From Deuterostichococcus epilithicus (taxonomy: Eukaryota; Chlorophyta; Trebouxiophyceae; Prasiolales; Stichococcaceae), in assembly GCA_033439295.1 (NCBI GenBank), contig JAVTLE010000019.1, forward strand, positions 186,001 through 250,000: DNA of 64,000 nt, given 5' to 3'. The translations under genes were made by a program, and so were the position numbers. Numbering within the stretch: position 1 is the stretch's first letter; the number at the start of each line of letters is the position of its first letter. The notes under the pieces are model-generated. The model searched no databases, was not told the origin of the DNA, and saw only the letters and a list, made by a program, of their open reading frames with translations. Shown here one piece after another: positions 47,361 through 58,979 of this stretch.

Positions 47361-50300
47361 ATGTACGATGCTCAGGAGGGCGATGATGACGCAGGCGACT
47401 CGGATGACTCAGACTTCGACCCCGCGGCCGCGGCACGGGTGCCCGACAGCGACGGGGACTCGCCCTCCGAGTGGGAGGAGGTCAGCTGTTGTATCTCTGA
47501 TCGAAGCGGCAGCCCTGGTGCCACTGCAGCCCCTGTCGAAATGCGCAGGCTGCATGCCAAACCCGGCACCTGTAGAGCTCCTCTGCACCCATGAAGCGCT
47601 GAAGCCAGGCATGCTGATACATGCGGCGCTCTGCAGCAATGAATCACCTAACGAAGCACTGGGCCACGGATCAAGCCTCGACCGAACCTGCACTGCGTCA
47701 CCGGCCCAGGGTAAGGGTGCTCTCGCTGTGCCACACTGGTGTCCCAGTGAGGAGCCCGCCCACCCGCAGATGGTCGGCGGCCGAGCGGCGCGCTCACGCC
47801 ACGTCGCAGCCGGTTCTGCCGTGTTACTGAATGCCGGGGCATTCCCGAATGCCGTGAACAGGTGGAGGACGCCGATGAGCATGCCATCCTGCAGATGATG
47901 CGGAGCGATGGTGAGGACGAGGATGAGGACGAGGATGACGATGGGGACGAGTATGACGCCATTGATGATGACGACGATGATGAGGAGGTGATTGCCGGCA
48001 CAGATTCTCTTGCATGTTTCTCTGGCTTCATTGGGACTGGCTGTGCTGGTGGTGCACTGCACACGCATCAGTGCGCTTGCCTCTCGCAAGGGCAGCTGTG
48101 CATCGCTAGGGATCGTTTTGCAGACCAAGCTTGGTGTCCTGCAGACCAAGCCCCAGCGATGCACAGCTGCTCCTGCCGCACGCGCTGCTGCACACACAGC
48201 ACGCTCTATCAGGCTCGGCAGCGTCGCGCGCAGCGCTCATCGTGACCTGTGCCAGCACGGACTGCAGGGGCCTCCTTCCCTCAGGTCGTGGAAGCTTCCA
48301 TGTGGTGATGGTGTGCTCCCTGCTGACAACAGGCGCTACCGGCGGTGCGGCAGGCCGCGGCGCAGTCCCGCGCCTTCATGCAGCGCATTCTGCACCAGCT
48401 GACGCGCGCCGGGCGCGGCGGCGGTGCCAGCGGCGGCGGCGCCAGCGACGAGGAGGGGGAAGACGAGGGCTGGGAGGAGGACGAGGGCGAGGGGCCGGCG
48501 ACGCGCCGCCGTGGCGGCCGCGCCAATGGCCACCGGCCCGCGCCGCAGGTGCCCCTCGCCAACGGCCCCACAGCCCCGGGCTCGCCCTGATGCCGCACCG
48601 GAGCCTGCAGGGTCGAGTGCACAAGGCACAGATCACGGGACGGGGCTGCCGAGCTGCCAGCAGGACATGGGGCGCATTTGCCTGATGTGTTGCAGCGCAA
48701 GGTGTGTGCACCTCCATGCAGAAGCGTCTGTGACACTGATGCGCCTGAGCGAGTGCACCCGCGCCGCGCAGAAGCCCTTGGAAGCGGACGTGGCATGGGC
48801 GGTCGCCCGCGACACCTCAGCCGACAGCATACGGCAGCCGCTGGAGCCGGTGCGCCTTCAGGCTTGGCTGCTCGAAGTCATCAAGCCTGCATCGTGTCTT
48901 GCCCTCCATCGAGGTTCCTTGCTTGCTGCTCCTGCAAGCTCCAAGCCTGGTCGTCAGCAGTCACCCAGCTGGGGAGCAGACACATGCGTGCACGAGCACA
49001 GCTGTGGGGGGTGTCGAGTGAGGCTCTGGCAGGTGCGGCTGTATGCAGGGAGTCCACCCATGGAGTGCTGCCGGCAACATTCGTGCACCTGCTCTCAAAG
49101 CCAAGGTCCGTTGACTTGCAGAGGAAGCGGCCTCCTGCGACCTCTCGCTGGGTCGAAAGTGCATCAGAGAAGGAATCCACGCTTCTGCTGGACCTGCAGG
49201 CGACGCTGGCATGGGTTGGTGGGCCGGTGCCTTTACACCCGGTGCCACATACATTGTAGTAGGTGCTTGTGTCACGCAGGCCACTCTGGCCAGGCTGGGC
49301 CGCAGCCCGGGCGGCGCCCCTGTGCGCAACCTGGCGGACATGCTGGCGCGCCGGGAGGCGGGACGGACCGGCACCGGCCACTTCTCCCCGGCGCAGCGGG
49401 CGCATGTGACCGCCTTCCGCTGCCTGCCCATGGTGCCGACGCAGCAGGTGGGTGACGCTGGCGTCCCCGCTGATGCCTTTCTGGTTGAGCGTCATCTTGC
49501 GGGAGTTGGAGCAGGCCTTCAGGAACAGGCAACCTGTGTCGATGCCGGACGGGCGGTGCAGTTGGCGGCAATGCTGTGCAGCACGGCAGCCCACGAGCAT
49601 GCATGGAGGCCTGCCCACGAACCCAGCTCCTGCACGACGACCCAGCTGATGTAGTGATGTGAGCTTGTGAAAGTGCTCGACGGGCCTGCTCGCAGGTGGA
49701 CTCCATGGCCAGCCGTGTGTACAATGGCCGCTTCTCCCGCTCTGGCAATGTGTATGTCGGTGCGTGCTCCTCATTCTCCCACCTGCCATTTTCTCAAGCG
49801 TTTCCACCTTGCTTCCCTCATAGCCCACAGCAGACTTTCCGTGCACAGACGGCCGCTTTTCCCGCTCTTGCATCATTTCATTAGGGCAACCTTCTCGCTC
49901 CCCTTGCTCTTTTGCGGAGGGAACCTCTTGTGCAGCCAAGCGTCGCCGCGCCGTGGTTGTGCTGCTGCACCTGTGCTGCCCCAAGATTGATGGCGCATGC
50001 ATTCAGACTCACTGAGGTGAGACTGCCACTCTCAGGCTGGCACGCTGCCGGCACACGCTGCAACGGCAACCACAAGTAAAGCCCTGCTCTCGGAGATAGC
50101 TGAACGGCCCTCCTCCTCTCGCAGCCGCCTTTCAGCATGAGCGCAAAGTGCGCGTGTACGACTCCGACGGCGACTGGCGGCTGCGCAAGGACGTGCATGC
50201 GCGCAACCTGCGGTGGACGGTCACGGACACAGACATCTCCCCCACGGAGCAGTTTCTCATCTACTCCTCCATCACCCCGGACGTGCACCTGGTGCGCCCC

Positions 50301-53300
50301 TGAAACCCTAAAACCCTTTAGTTTTCTCTTAGCGAACTTGTCACTGGCTGTCCTGCTGGGTGTCCTACAGAGCCGAATTGATTATTTCGATCCAAGCTTC
50401 TACTGCACAATGGCTTGGCTTGGCTTGGCTTGGCTTGGCTTGGCTTGGCTTGGCTTGGCTTGGCTTGGNTTGGCTTGGCTTGGCTTGGCTTGGGCATCCT
50501 GCTTTTGCAGGAAGCTGGTGCGTCATTTGCAGTGGTGGCTGCCTCTCCTAATACCACGGTGCTGCTGACAGCACGGCGTCACCCCAGAGCGCCATGCACT
50601 GCAGCTAGGCCTTGGTCGCCCAGGAAAGTACAGCCACATTAGCGACAGGCAGTCTTGACCGGACGCTGCAGCGTGCACCGTAAGCAGGCTGGCATTTCTG
50701 AACCCGCCTCCGACTGGAGTCTGCTTGCAGCCACCCTGAGCGCCTCAAATACCAACCCCTGAATCCCGCAGGTCAACCTGGCGTCGGGCGGCGTGTCGAG
50801 CGAGGCCAACGTGACAGACATCCACGAGGCATTGCACTTCCACGCCGACGGCGGCCCCGACGACGACGACGACCCGTGCGCCTTCCTGCTTCCTGCTTCC
50901 CCATGACCGGTCTTCCATGAGTCATGTCTCCAGGCTGATGCCTGCATGCATGACCAAATCTGAAGCGTGCATGCTGCAGCATCCATCCCGCAGGGTCGTT
51001 CGCTGCGGACTCGCCACAGGTGCGTCCAGTCGGCGTCGCCTGATTTGCTGCCTGTTTTGGTGGTGCAAGTCTGGACCCTGCAGAACAGGCACACCGTTGC
51101 AGCCATGGCTGTCGCAGCACAGGGGCGAGCCACCATTTCTGGTGGCCATGTCGCTCCTGCTCGGCAGCTGGCGCTGAATCCCAAATGGTGGCTCCCTGAC
51201 CACTGCAGGTTCGACCGGCATGGCGGCTTTGGCATCTGGTCGGTGCGGTGGAGTGCCGACGGGCGGGAAATCCTGGCAGGCACCGGCGACTCTTCCCTCT
51301 ACGTGTATGATGTCGCCGAGGGCAAGGTGCAGTGTTGCGACAACAGCGCGCCGTCCGCTCGGTGTGTATAATGCTGCTGAGGGCAGCGTGCAGCGTTTTG
51401 ACAACAGCATGCCGTGTCGGGTGNNAACAGCCTGCCCCCCCCCCACCCACCCCGGCAAAGCATGCCTCTGCCTCTGGCTGCTGACGCCACGAGCGAAACA
51501 AGACCGAAGCGACCTGCAATCAACGGCTCAGCAAGGCTTGTGTGTGTTCTCGGGCAGCAGTGCAGGGTCCTGTTGCCCCATGCACATCGCCAACTGCGCA
51601 AGCTGTGTTGCCAGCTGCGCAGCTTGCGTCGCCTTTGGGTGACAGGTGACGCTGCTCTCATAATAACTTGAAGGAATGACAAGTACCTGATTGCATAATA
51701 CACGACAGGTGACACTGCGGGTTGCGGGGCACAAGGACGATGTCAACGCGGTGGCGTGGGCGGACGACTCAGGCCACCTGCTGCTGTCTGGCTCCGACGA
51801 CCGCCTGTGCAAGGTGCGCTTCACCTTCCAAGGCCCTGCAGCGGCGCTGACTCCGTCGGGCCGGGCTCCGTGCCTGCCCCTGCTGCATCTCCTCCTGTGC
51901 CGCAGCGTTGGGGAGGGGAGGGGGAAAGAAGGGGGGCGCACCCGCAGCTGCCTGCCACCCCGGTTGACGACTGAGCACTGGTCAGCCTGCCACCTGGGGC
52001 CCAGTCACCTTGCTGCTGCGCCAACGAAGCCTGTGCGAAGCTGCCCGGATATCCCTCGTCTCTCACATTCCCTGACACGTTTGAAACTACTTGTGTTCTT
52101 GTGGTTTCTAAAACATACTCGGTTGCCCGGCGCCGCAGCTGTGGGACCGGCGGACCGCCGAGGCGGCGAGGGGCGTCGCCGCTGGAACCTTCGTTGGCCA
52201 CCTGGGTGCGTCCGCCTGCTCCCTCTCACCTCGCAGAACCCGCCGCCGCCGCCGACCCACCTGCAAGCTGGGGGCTCCTGCCCACGGTCGATGTGTGCGC
52301 ATGGCTGCACAGACCCTGGCTGCAGGCATGCGTCCCACCCGCGGGCCTTGCTTCCGGGGGCAGAAGCAGCTGCGCTGTGCTGCACTGCACTAAGGGGCGC
52401 GCTCCACAGGCGCGCAGGGCAGCGCCGCTGCATCAAAACCCTGAACCTCCTCCGCCTTCCATCCAGTGCGTTCCTCCTGTCTCCGCCCTGCAGAGGGCGT
52501 CACGTCCCTGGACGCCAAGGGCGACGGCCGCCACTTCATATCAAACGGCAAGGACCAGGCGGTCAAGCTGTGGGACCTGCGGCGCAGCCACAGCCAGGCG
52601 GACCTCGCCCGAGGCGTTGCCCGCCCGCGCGGGCTGCCGCGCTTCCAGTGGTGCGCGGCTTTTCAGGGTTCAGCTTTAGGGTTCAGGCTTCCTTGGGCCC
52701 TGGAGCCTCACTGAGGCGGAGCAGCTGGCGTGAAGGCCTCGTGCGGCGGCCGTCGCCTGCGTCCTGGCCGTCGTGCTGCGGGGCGGCGGGCTGCAGGCCC
52801 CTGCCGTCGTGCGCAGCCCGATGCGGGATCTGCTCGCGCATCCAGCAGCATGGGGGCCCGCCCCTTGGGGCCGGTCGCAGCACCGGCGCCTCTGCCTCCT
52901 GGCATGCGCCCGTCTGCCGAGGCCCACGAGACATCTGAACCTGGCAGCGGCCGAGAGAGGGCCGCGGTGATGGTGCCTCGCTGTCTGGAACGCCACCATG
53001 ACGTCCGTCACCTGCAATGCGCTGCAGGGACTACCGGTGGATGGCATACCCCGGCACGCGGCGCAACATCATGCACCCGCACGACGTGTCCCTCATGACG
53101 TGCGCCTTGTTTTCTCATCGCCATCATCGCCACCTTTGATATCTATCGAGAACAAGTTATCCGGTCTCGCCACTGCTGTCCTCGCGTCAGTGTGGCGCTG
53201 CGCTCGGCTTTCATGAGCCTCAGGCAGCCCGCCGGCTGTCGGCCTTGACCTGCCGCGAGCAACAGCCTCCGGACCTGCGCCTGTGCCGCTGTCTGCCACA

Positions 53301-54413
53301 CCTTGACTTCTCACCTCTGAACGGCATCCTGGCGGCAGGTACCGGGGCCATGCGGTGCTGCAGACGCTGATCCGGGCCTACTTCAGCCCGGCGGCCACCA
53401 CGGGGCAGCGCTACATCTACTCTGGCTCCGCCGACGGCTCCGTGTACATCTGGGGTGTGCTGCTTCCGCTGCTTCCGCCGTCCGCCCCTGCCGGCCTGGC
53501 CCGGCCTGATGCGGCCAGCGTGCACGATGTGATTGATGGACCAATCTTGAGGCCGGCCTCTGTCGTGGAGTGCGGCGGTGGCGCCTGAGCCTCTGCGAGC
53601 TCGGAACCCCCATCCGCAGTTGAGGGCGGCTGCCAGTCTACACACAAGGACTGAGATGTTTGTATCTCTGAAATAATCTGATTTAATTTCCTACATGCAC
53701 CTGCACCTTCTCGGAGTCAGCACAGGCTCCCTGAGCCCACCGCACTTGCACGTCACATCTGCATCCGATCCCTCGTCCACAATTGTTTCCGGGTGCCCGT
53801 CTCGATGTCGGACGCTTCCCGTCTTGCTGACGCAGATGTGGTGAGCGGGCAGCAGGTCAGCCGGCTGGCGCACGACCAGGAGCGTTGTGCCAGGCTGCTG
53901 TAGGCTTCAAGAAAGACACACCTGTGACTTGAGTCACAGGTTGCCTGGTTTCTGATGCCGCAGACCTGGTGAGCGGGCAGCAGGTCAGCCGGCTGGCGTA
54001 CCACCAGGAGATTGTGCGCGACTGCTCCTGGCACCCCACCCAGCCCACACTCGTCACCGCTTCCTTCGACGGGACCATCGTCCGGTGCAATCCGCTGCAT
54101 CTCGCTGTCAAGAGTCGTGCTGTCGTGCTTGCCAGTCGTGCATTTGAGCCCTGTGCATACTTTTGGTGTTGTGAAACGTCCACCTGGGAACCAGCCTCCT
54201 CCAACAGCTTGTTGCCGGCGCTCCAGCCGCCAAGCCCTCGAAGCCCCCTGTGGCCCTATTTGTTCAACGGAATCTAGTACTCAACAAATGGAGATTGCAT
54301 TGTCATCCTTCAGGTGGGACACACAGCCATCGGTACCGGACGAGGGGCCGGCCGAGCGGCGGCGGCGGCGGCGCGCCGGCCTCTCCGAGCCCCGCGAGGA
54401 CCAGCTGGGCTGA
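47361..54413 (+). CDS. DCAF11: DCAF11-like WD40 protein (CUL4-DDB1 substrate receptor)
   Basis: Fifteen exons: 47361..47480, 47862..47987, 48333..48548, 49280..49447, 49696..49759, 50125..50291, 50772..50875, 51209..51326, 51709..51813, 52139..52205, 52494..52650, 53028..53099, 53339..53454, 53964..54084 and 54314..54413. All phases agree, giving 606 residues. The N-terminus is acidic (GEDEDEDEDDDGDEYD), then an RNLADMLARREAG linker and the block SRVYNGRFSRSGNVY. WD units follow, with cores such as WSVRWSADGREILAGTGDSS, GHKDDVNAVAWADDSGHLLL, VKLWDLRR, GQRYIYSGSADGSVYIW and CSWHPTQPTLVTASFDGT. The plant relative is LEC14B. These proteins recruit substrates to CUL4-DDB1 ubiquitin ligases. The Arg-rich end RRRRRAGLSEPRED closes the protein. 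The frame is open for a few codons upstream of the chosen Met. Confidence 0.9.
49840..49875 (+). repeat. Exon-edge copy of DCAF11 exon 5 (3' end) in intron 5
   Basis: The bases around GGCCGCTTTTCCCGCTCTTG match GGCCGCTTCTCCCGCTCTGG of exon 5 (about 49715-49750), about 125 bases downstream in the same orientation. Confidence 0.7.
50411..50493 (+). repeat. (TGGCT)n pentanucleotide tandem array
   Basis: About 16 units of TGGCT in intron 6 of the DCAF11-like gene, with one ambiguous base at 50469. The true length may be collapsed or mis-called in the assembly. Confidence 0.95.
51361..51422 (+). repeat. Exon-edge copy of DCAF11 exon 8 (3' end) in intron 8
   Basis: Tandem to 51300-51360 with a period of about 61 bases. 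The exon ends VYDVAEGK and the copy reads VYNAAEGS. The intronic bases GTGCAG..GACAACAGC are also duplicated. Two ambiguous bases (51424-51425) follow directly, so more copies may be collapsed. Confidence 0.85.
53836..53883 (+). repeat. Exon-edge copy of DCAF11 exon 14 (5' end) in intron 13
   Basis: After an intact acceptor 'cgcag' it reads VVSGQQVSRLAHDQE against LVSGQQVSRLAYHQE at 53964, with only a handful of base differences over about 48 bases. The frame then stops. This is the youngest-looking copy. Confidence 0.9.
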
Positions 54414-55348
54414 AGGAGCCCTCCCACCAGTTTCGCCCGCGGCTGCGGCCCCTGCGGCAGCGCCAGGCCCTTGCAGCTGCCGCCGGCCCCTGCGGCTGAG
54501 GTGGGCCCCTGCTGTGGCGGCGGCAGGGCGCGGACCGCTACAGCAGCGACGGTGGCGGCGTGCTGCACACGCGGGGCTGCGGCCGCGTGGGCAGCGCCCC
54601 TCGCGTGGCCTGCAGGGCGGCGCCTCTTGGGGCCTCCGGCAGTGGCGACGCCGTGCAGCGGCGGCAGCGCGGCCCGTCACCGCCCGGCTGTGCGTGGACA
54701 TGTAGCACAGCATCCCCCCCGCGTGCGCAGTTTTGCCGGCGCCAGCCGGCTGCTGGGGCACGCTGCAGGTCCCCGACTCCCGCTGTGCTGACAGCCTTGG
54801 CGTCCGCGGAGCAGCCATGGCATTGTCGTCGGCCTTGATGCACGAGCCTGCGGGCGTGCCAGTGGTAAGCCTGGCGGCGCTGGCACCTCCGACCCGCAAA
54901 GCGCCGTATGGGCAGGGGCCACGCGGCGGACGTTGTAGCGTTTTGTAAATGGTCTGTGGCTGACGAGCTCCCCCCTCGCTCGATGCTATTTCATGCAGTA
55001 GTACCCTTCGCGAGCCGGCTGTCAGGTTTCTGCAGCCGCAGCACCAATAGCGGCCATGCCTGCTTGTCGCAGCTCATTCTTTGGTTGTCGTCCCATACTT
55101 GTTGTTGGAGATGGGTAGTCAGTAGCCTAGGCACTTTTGCCGGCTGTTGTGCACGCGTGTAGGTATGTGAAGTCTTGCTTGAAACACGACAGATCGGCAG
55201 AAAGCTCAAGTTAGGTCTGCCGTGCCGCCACCTCTAAAATCCTAGCCACTGGCACGGCCCAAGCAATCGACCACATCCACGCCCCTGCACAACTTCGATC
55301 CCCCAGCTCCTCTATAGGCCGCTCAAGCTTTGGATCTGGCTGGCACAT
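54414..55348. other. Convergent 3' region
   Basis: GC-rich to about 54900, then less so. It carries the TGTAA signal of the DCAF11-like gene. Open frames on both strands here look like GC-rich chance frames and lack supported splice sites. Confidence 0.4.
54944..54948 (+). promoter_or_regulatory. Putative TGTAA polyadenylation signal of the DCAF11-like gene
   Basis: TGTAA about 530 bases past the stop, at the shift from GC-rich to AT-richer sequence. Confidence 0.5.
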
Positions 55349-57474
55349 CTACAGGCCGCCGAACAGTTCCGCCACGTGCACAGGCATCTCGGCGATGGCG
55401 GCGCCGCCACCGCCAGCATGCCCCTCTACCGCCCTGAAGTCCCCCACCTAATGCCAAGCATACTTAGTCAATCGGCAGAATTGGTCAATTGGCCTGCGGT
55501 CGATACAACAAGAAAAATCATTGTTGCTCACAAGTGCGACCAGTTGCAGATGCCACCAGGGGACTCGTTCAACGCCTGGTGCCGGCCCGCAACTGGTCCA
55601 CTCCTCCCACCTGTCCAGCGACGACAAAGTAGACGACGATGGCAGGGCGGCCGCTCCAGCCGCGCGCTCGATTTGCAACCGCCGCCCGCCGGATGTATAT
55701 CTCCTGTGCTTTTGGAGGTGAGAGTTTGCATTTGTGTAGGTTGCAGGCTGTGGTAGTGCATCCTGCAGAGCTGTGACAGTCGCTTGCTTCTGCCTCACAC
55801 TACAAGCTTCTCGTTTGAGTTAGCCCGGGTGGTGCATGGCACACGAAAGAGGGCTTCATCGCCTGGTGCAGCAGCCACCAACAGCGCGGCTCGCGGCATC
55901 GCAGGGTACAGCAGCCTACTTTTGAGACTCTTGAGACCATATCGATCTCCACAACGGTGACGCAATCCTGTAGCAGCGCCCCAGCTGCCGGCCCACCTTG
56001 CGTGTTGGCAGGTCGTAGTGCACGAACAGCGGCGGCGGCGGCGGCGCGCCACGGCCCTCCAGCGCCCGCAGCCCCACGTCTGACACCGCCAGCACATGTG
56101 CCGCGGCGCCGCCGTGTCCTGTTGAGCGCTGCAGGGCGAGTTTTGCATCGGACTGGGACGTGCAGCCATGCCTTCATCCCGCAGGCCCAGACTTTGAGCC
56201 CGCCCACTGCCTGCGGCCCGGGGCCCCGACTGTGCACGCCGGCGTCGCAGGGCACCTGCTGATGCAGACCTGGGCTCGTCGAGGTGGCACAGAAGGAAGG
56301 GCTGGCAGCCGCACCTCGAGGCGAAGCACTGCCGCCTGCATCGGCAGCATCTGCGGCGGCGTCCGCAGCGTCCGCCGCCGCCGGCCGGGCGCAGGAGACA
56401 AATTCTGCCAGCGCCGAGTCACGCTCGGTGGTGCTGAGGTCCGCGTGCTGTGTGCATAGTGCGCAGGATTGTCAGCTGAACGGCGTTTCACCGTCCAGGG
56501 GAACAGTGTCGCAGTCAAGGTAATCCACCAGTGCATGCAAGCGGGCGCTGCATGCACTGGTGGGTGGTCCAGGTCCGTGTAGTTGGCCTCGGCGCCGGCG
56601 CACCATAGAAGGTATGGAACTGGCCCCTATGCACTCGACCGTGTGCGCGCTGCGCAGTCTGTATACCAGCTGGCGTGTTACTTGCAATGAATCAGGGCAG
56701 CGCACCAGGCAGGTGACGCGTGTCGACGGCAGCGCCGAGAGTCCCGCCGCCACCTCATCCAGAGAGTCCCGAGCCCTGTAGAAAGGCCAGACGGCTGTCC
56801 ATCATCTCCAGACTTTCAAAGCGAGGTTGTGGACAGCGCCCCTAGGCACGCGTTAGAGGTGGTTGACTCCCACATCACCTACTCAGACTGCAGAGGGAGT
56901 GTCTGCAAGGGGGTGCGTCTGCTCAAGCCGCAGCAAAGTCCACGTGCCGCGCAAGGCAAACGGCCGCACGGTTTGCGGCGCCGCACTCGGATGCGACCCC
57001 CGTCAGGCAAGGATACAGTGGGTCGCACCCGCAGTGCACTGTGAGCGCTACAGGGCCGCCCGCCTGGACCGCCAACAGCAAGTCCACCAGCGTCGCCTGC
57101 GTCGGAGAGATCAGCCTTTGAAGGTTCTCCTGCGCATGTCAACGTCGATGGCAAGCAAGAGTGAAGAGTGCTTCTGGTCGGGTGTGTGCGGCGGGGTGGA
57201 TGTGCACGACAATGCGAGCAGCAATACCAGCAGCAGCATGGCCGCCGAGCTATCACTAAGAGTGCTGGCTGGCCCAGCAGCCCGCAGTCACGAGTTCGCG
57301 TGCACTTGTCGCAGTCACGTATGCAACAGGGTGCTGCATGTCCACGTGGCGTCGAGCAGCATGCGGGACCTCAGGCCCACGTCGCACCAGCTTCACATCG
57401 GCGCTGCCCACGGCGACATAGTACTGCCGCAAGGAGCCGCCACTGTTGCTGCTGGTGCGCCTCACGGTGTCCAT
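55349..57474 (-). CDS. eIF4A-like protein with only a degenerate second RecA domain
   Basis: Exons 57474..57388, 57096..57029, 56775..56706, 56447..56315, 56118..55997, 55703..55611 and 55447..55349, all in phase, give 223 residues. Alignment by eye to the eIF4A C-terminal half: SLRQYYVAV (link region), VDLLLAVQAGGPVALTVHC (motif IV region), HADLSTTERDSALAEF (family HGDM/L..ERD...EF), AHVLAVSDVGLRAL (motif V), LFVHYDLPTRKEIYIRRA (VINYDLP..E.YIHR) and a C-terminal IAEMPVHVAEL. The motif V 'ARGxD' and motif VI 'HRxGRxxR' residues are not preserved. There is no Walker A or DEAD exon upstream in the 1.5 kb before the next gene. An Ala/Gly-rich insert sits after the ERD block. Probably a non-catalytic paralogue or a decaying gene. 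Confidence 0.65.
56525..56563. repeat. Perfect 15-base inverted repeat
   Basis: CCACCAGTGCATGCA (56525-56539) and TGCATGCACTGGTGG (56549-56563) flank a 9-base loop, inside an intron of the eIF4A-like gene. Confidence 0.9.
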
Positions 57475-58979
57475 GGCCTCACAACAACACACATCCCTCC
57501 ATCGGTCGGGATGTGTCAAGATCGCCGTGGAGACGTCACAATAGCAATGGATGAATGCTTCTTTAGGTGTCTGTCTCAAACTGGAACAGCAATCGGACCT
57601 ACGCAAACCTCTGCAACGCGGGTGTGATTGCGGTGCTTGTGTGTGTTTAATTTTGATTTTGGAATCTGCACGCACAGCATCTCTTAAAACGCGTTGCGAT
57701 ATTGCGATCTTGTGAATGCTCTTCGCCTCTTCGGATCACTGCCGCTGCAAATAGGGCATTGGCCGGGCATTGGACGAAGAAGCCCGAACCCAAGATTTGG
57801 TCACCGCAACTTCCTCTGCTTCCACAAATTCACTTCTCCGGACTTGTGACGGTGCAAACGCCAATGGGTCACTCGTAACAGGAGGCCTGCTGCCGTGTTC
57901 AGCATATTTCAAACATGAATTGACTCGCCACTCTTGGCACGAGCATGCCGCGGTGGTTGCGCCGATGAAACAATGCGTTTTGTATAGTGCTGACTCGCCT
58001 CTTGTCATCCGAACATTTAGCTCCACAACGCGGCAAATGCAACATGCATAGCTTGCTCGGTTTCGCGCGCCCGCAGCTACTGCCAGCCTTGGCAGCGTTC
58101 ATCAGCCAGGTTTTAGCATTGTGCAGCCGTACGTGCAGCACGGCTGCATGCAGCTTTCTGCGGCTGATGCCGTCCCTTCTTATCGAGACTGTCAATAGCA
58201 AAATAAACGCTACCTCTGTCAGCCGTTGACTAAGCACGTCACGTGTGGCAACTGCCTGGGAAGGCTCGTTTCGAGGGTGACCCGGGCACGTGTTCCGGCG
58301 TGCTGCCTAAAAGGCCGCGTTGCGGCGTGCAGCCGTCAAATTGCCTCTGCAGCAGTCTAAAGAGTCTTCCAAAATCTCAAGCACCTTCCCCAAGGTGCGC
58401 CTGCCACTGCCAGCGACCCCAGCTGTTGCTGCACCTGCGAAACCGGCCCGTAGGTCCCGCTTGTGTGAGCGGTCTGCCGTGCAGATCCTCGCGGAGGCGA
58501 GTAGACTTTGTTCGGGGACGTCTCAATTGCTGCAAGGCAAAATCAAGTAAGATAGGTGCTGGCTCCAGAACGTCTGCAAGGCAGCACAGCAACGGAGGTG
58601 CCCCGTTGTCTGTCTGTGTCATCTCGCATCAAAGGTGTCAGCCGGCTTTCACTTGGCTGCTTAGAGCATTCATGAGCGGTTGCGTGCGAGTATTTCAAAG
58701 TCATCTCAGCAGTCTGGAAGGCCACTTCCGCACCTTGGCTTGCTGGCAGCCTGCTGCGCCTGATGACTGCAGCTCTTCTTTCAGCTTGTATGGCTCAGCA
58801 TTGCAACAGCGGAATCCGTTCAATCTGGGTGTAGGGCGCTCGACATGGATCTGAGGCATGCTTGTGTGCTGGCCAGCGCACAGTAGCGGTCTTGCACCGC
58901 ACTGAGGTGCATGCATCGGGTGTCAGTGTTTTCGCTGAGACTGGCATGTTTGCTGATGCTGGCGTGCAGGTCAGTCATT
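57475..58979. promoter_or_regulatory. Divergent upstream region (eIF4A-like gene and cupin gene)
   Basis: 1.5 kb between divergent start codons and less GC-rich than most of the window, especially 57480-58240. A 203-codon frame at 58243-58854 has no recognisable domain. No first RecA domain of the helicase was found here on either strand. Confidence 0.4.

Noticed and set aside
50411-50493. Pentanucleotide array as a coding Leu/Ala/Trp repeat
   Set aside because: It lies in an intron between two well-supported WD40 exons and carries an ambiguous base. It is a simple satellite.
51691-52938. 415-codon plus-strand open frame
   Set aside because: Overlaps DCAF11 exons 9-11 and their introns. The true exons alternate frames with clear WD40 motifs.
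58243-58854. 203-codon plus-strand frame between the eIF4A-like and cupin genes
   Set aside because: No recognisable domain and no splice partners. Composition resembles untranslated DNA.
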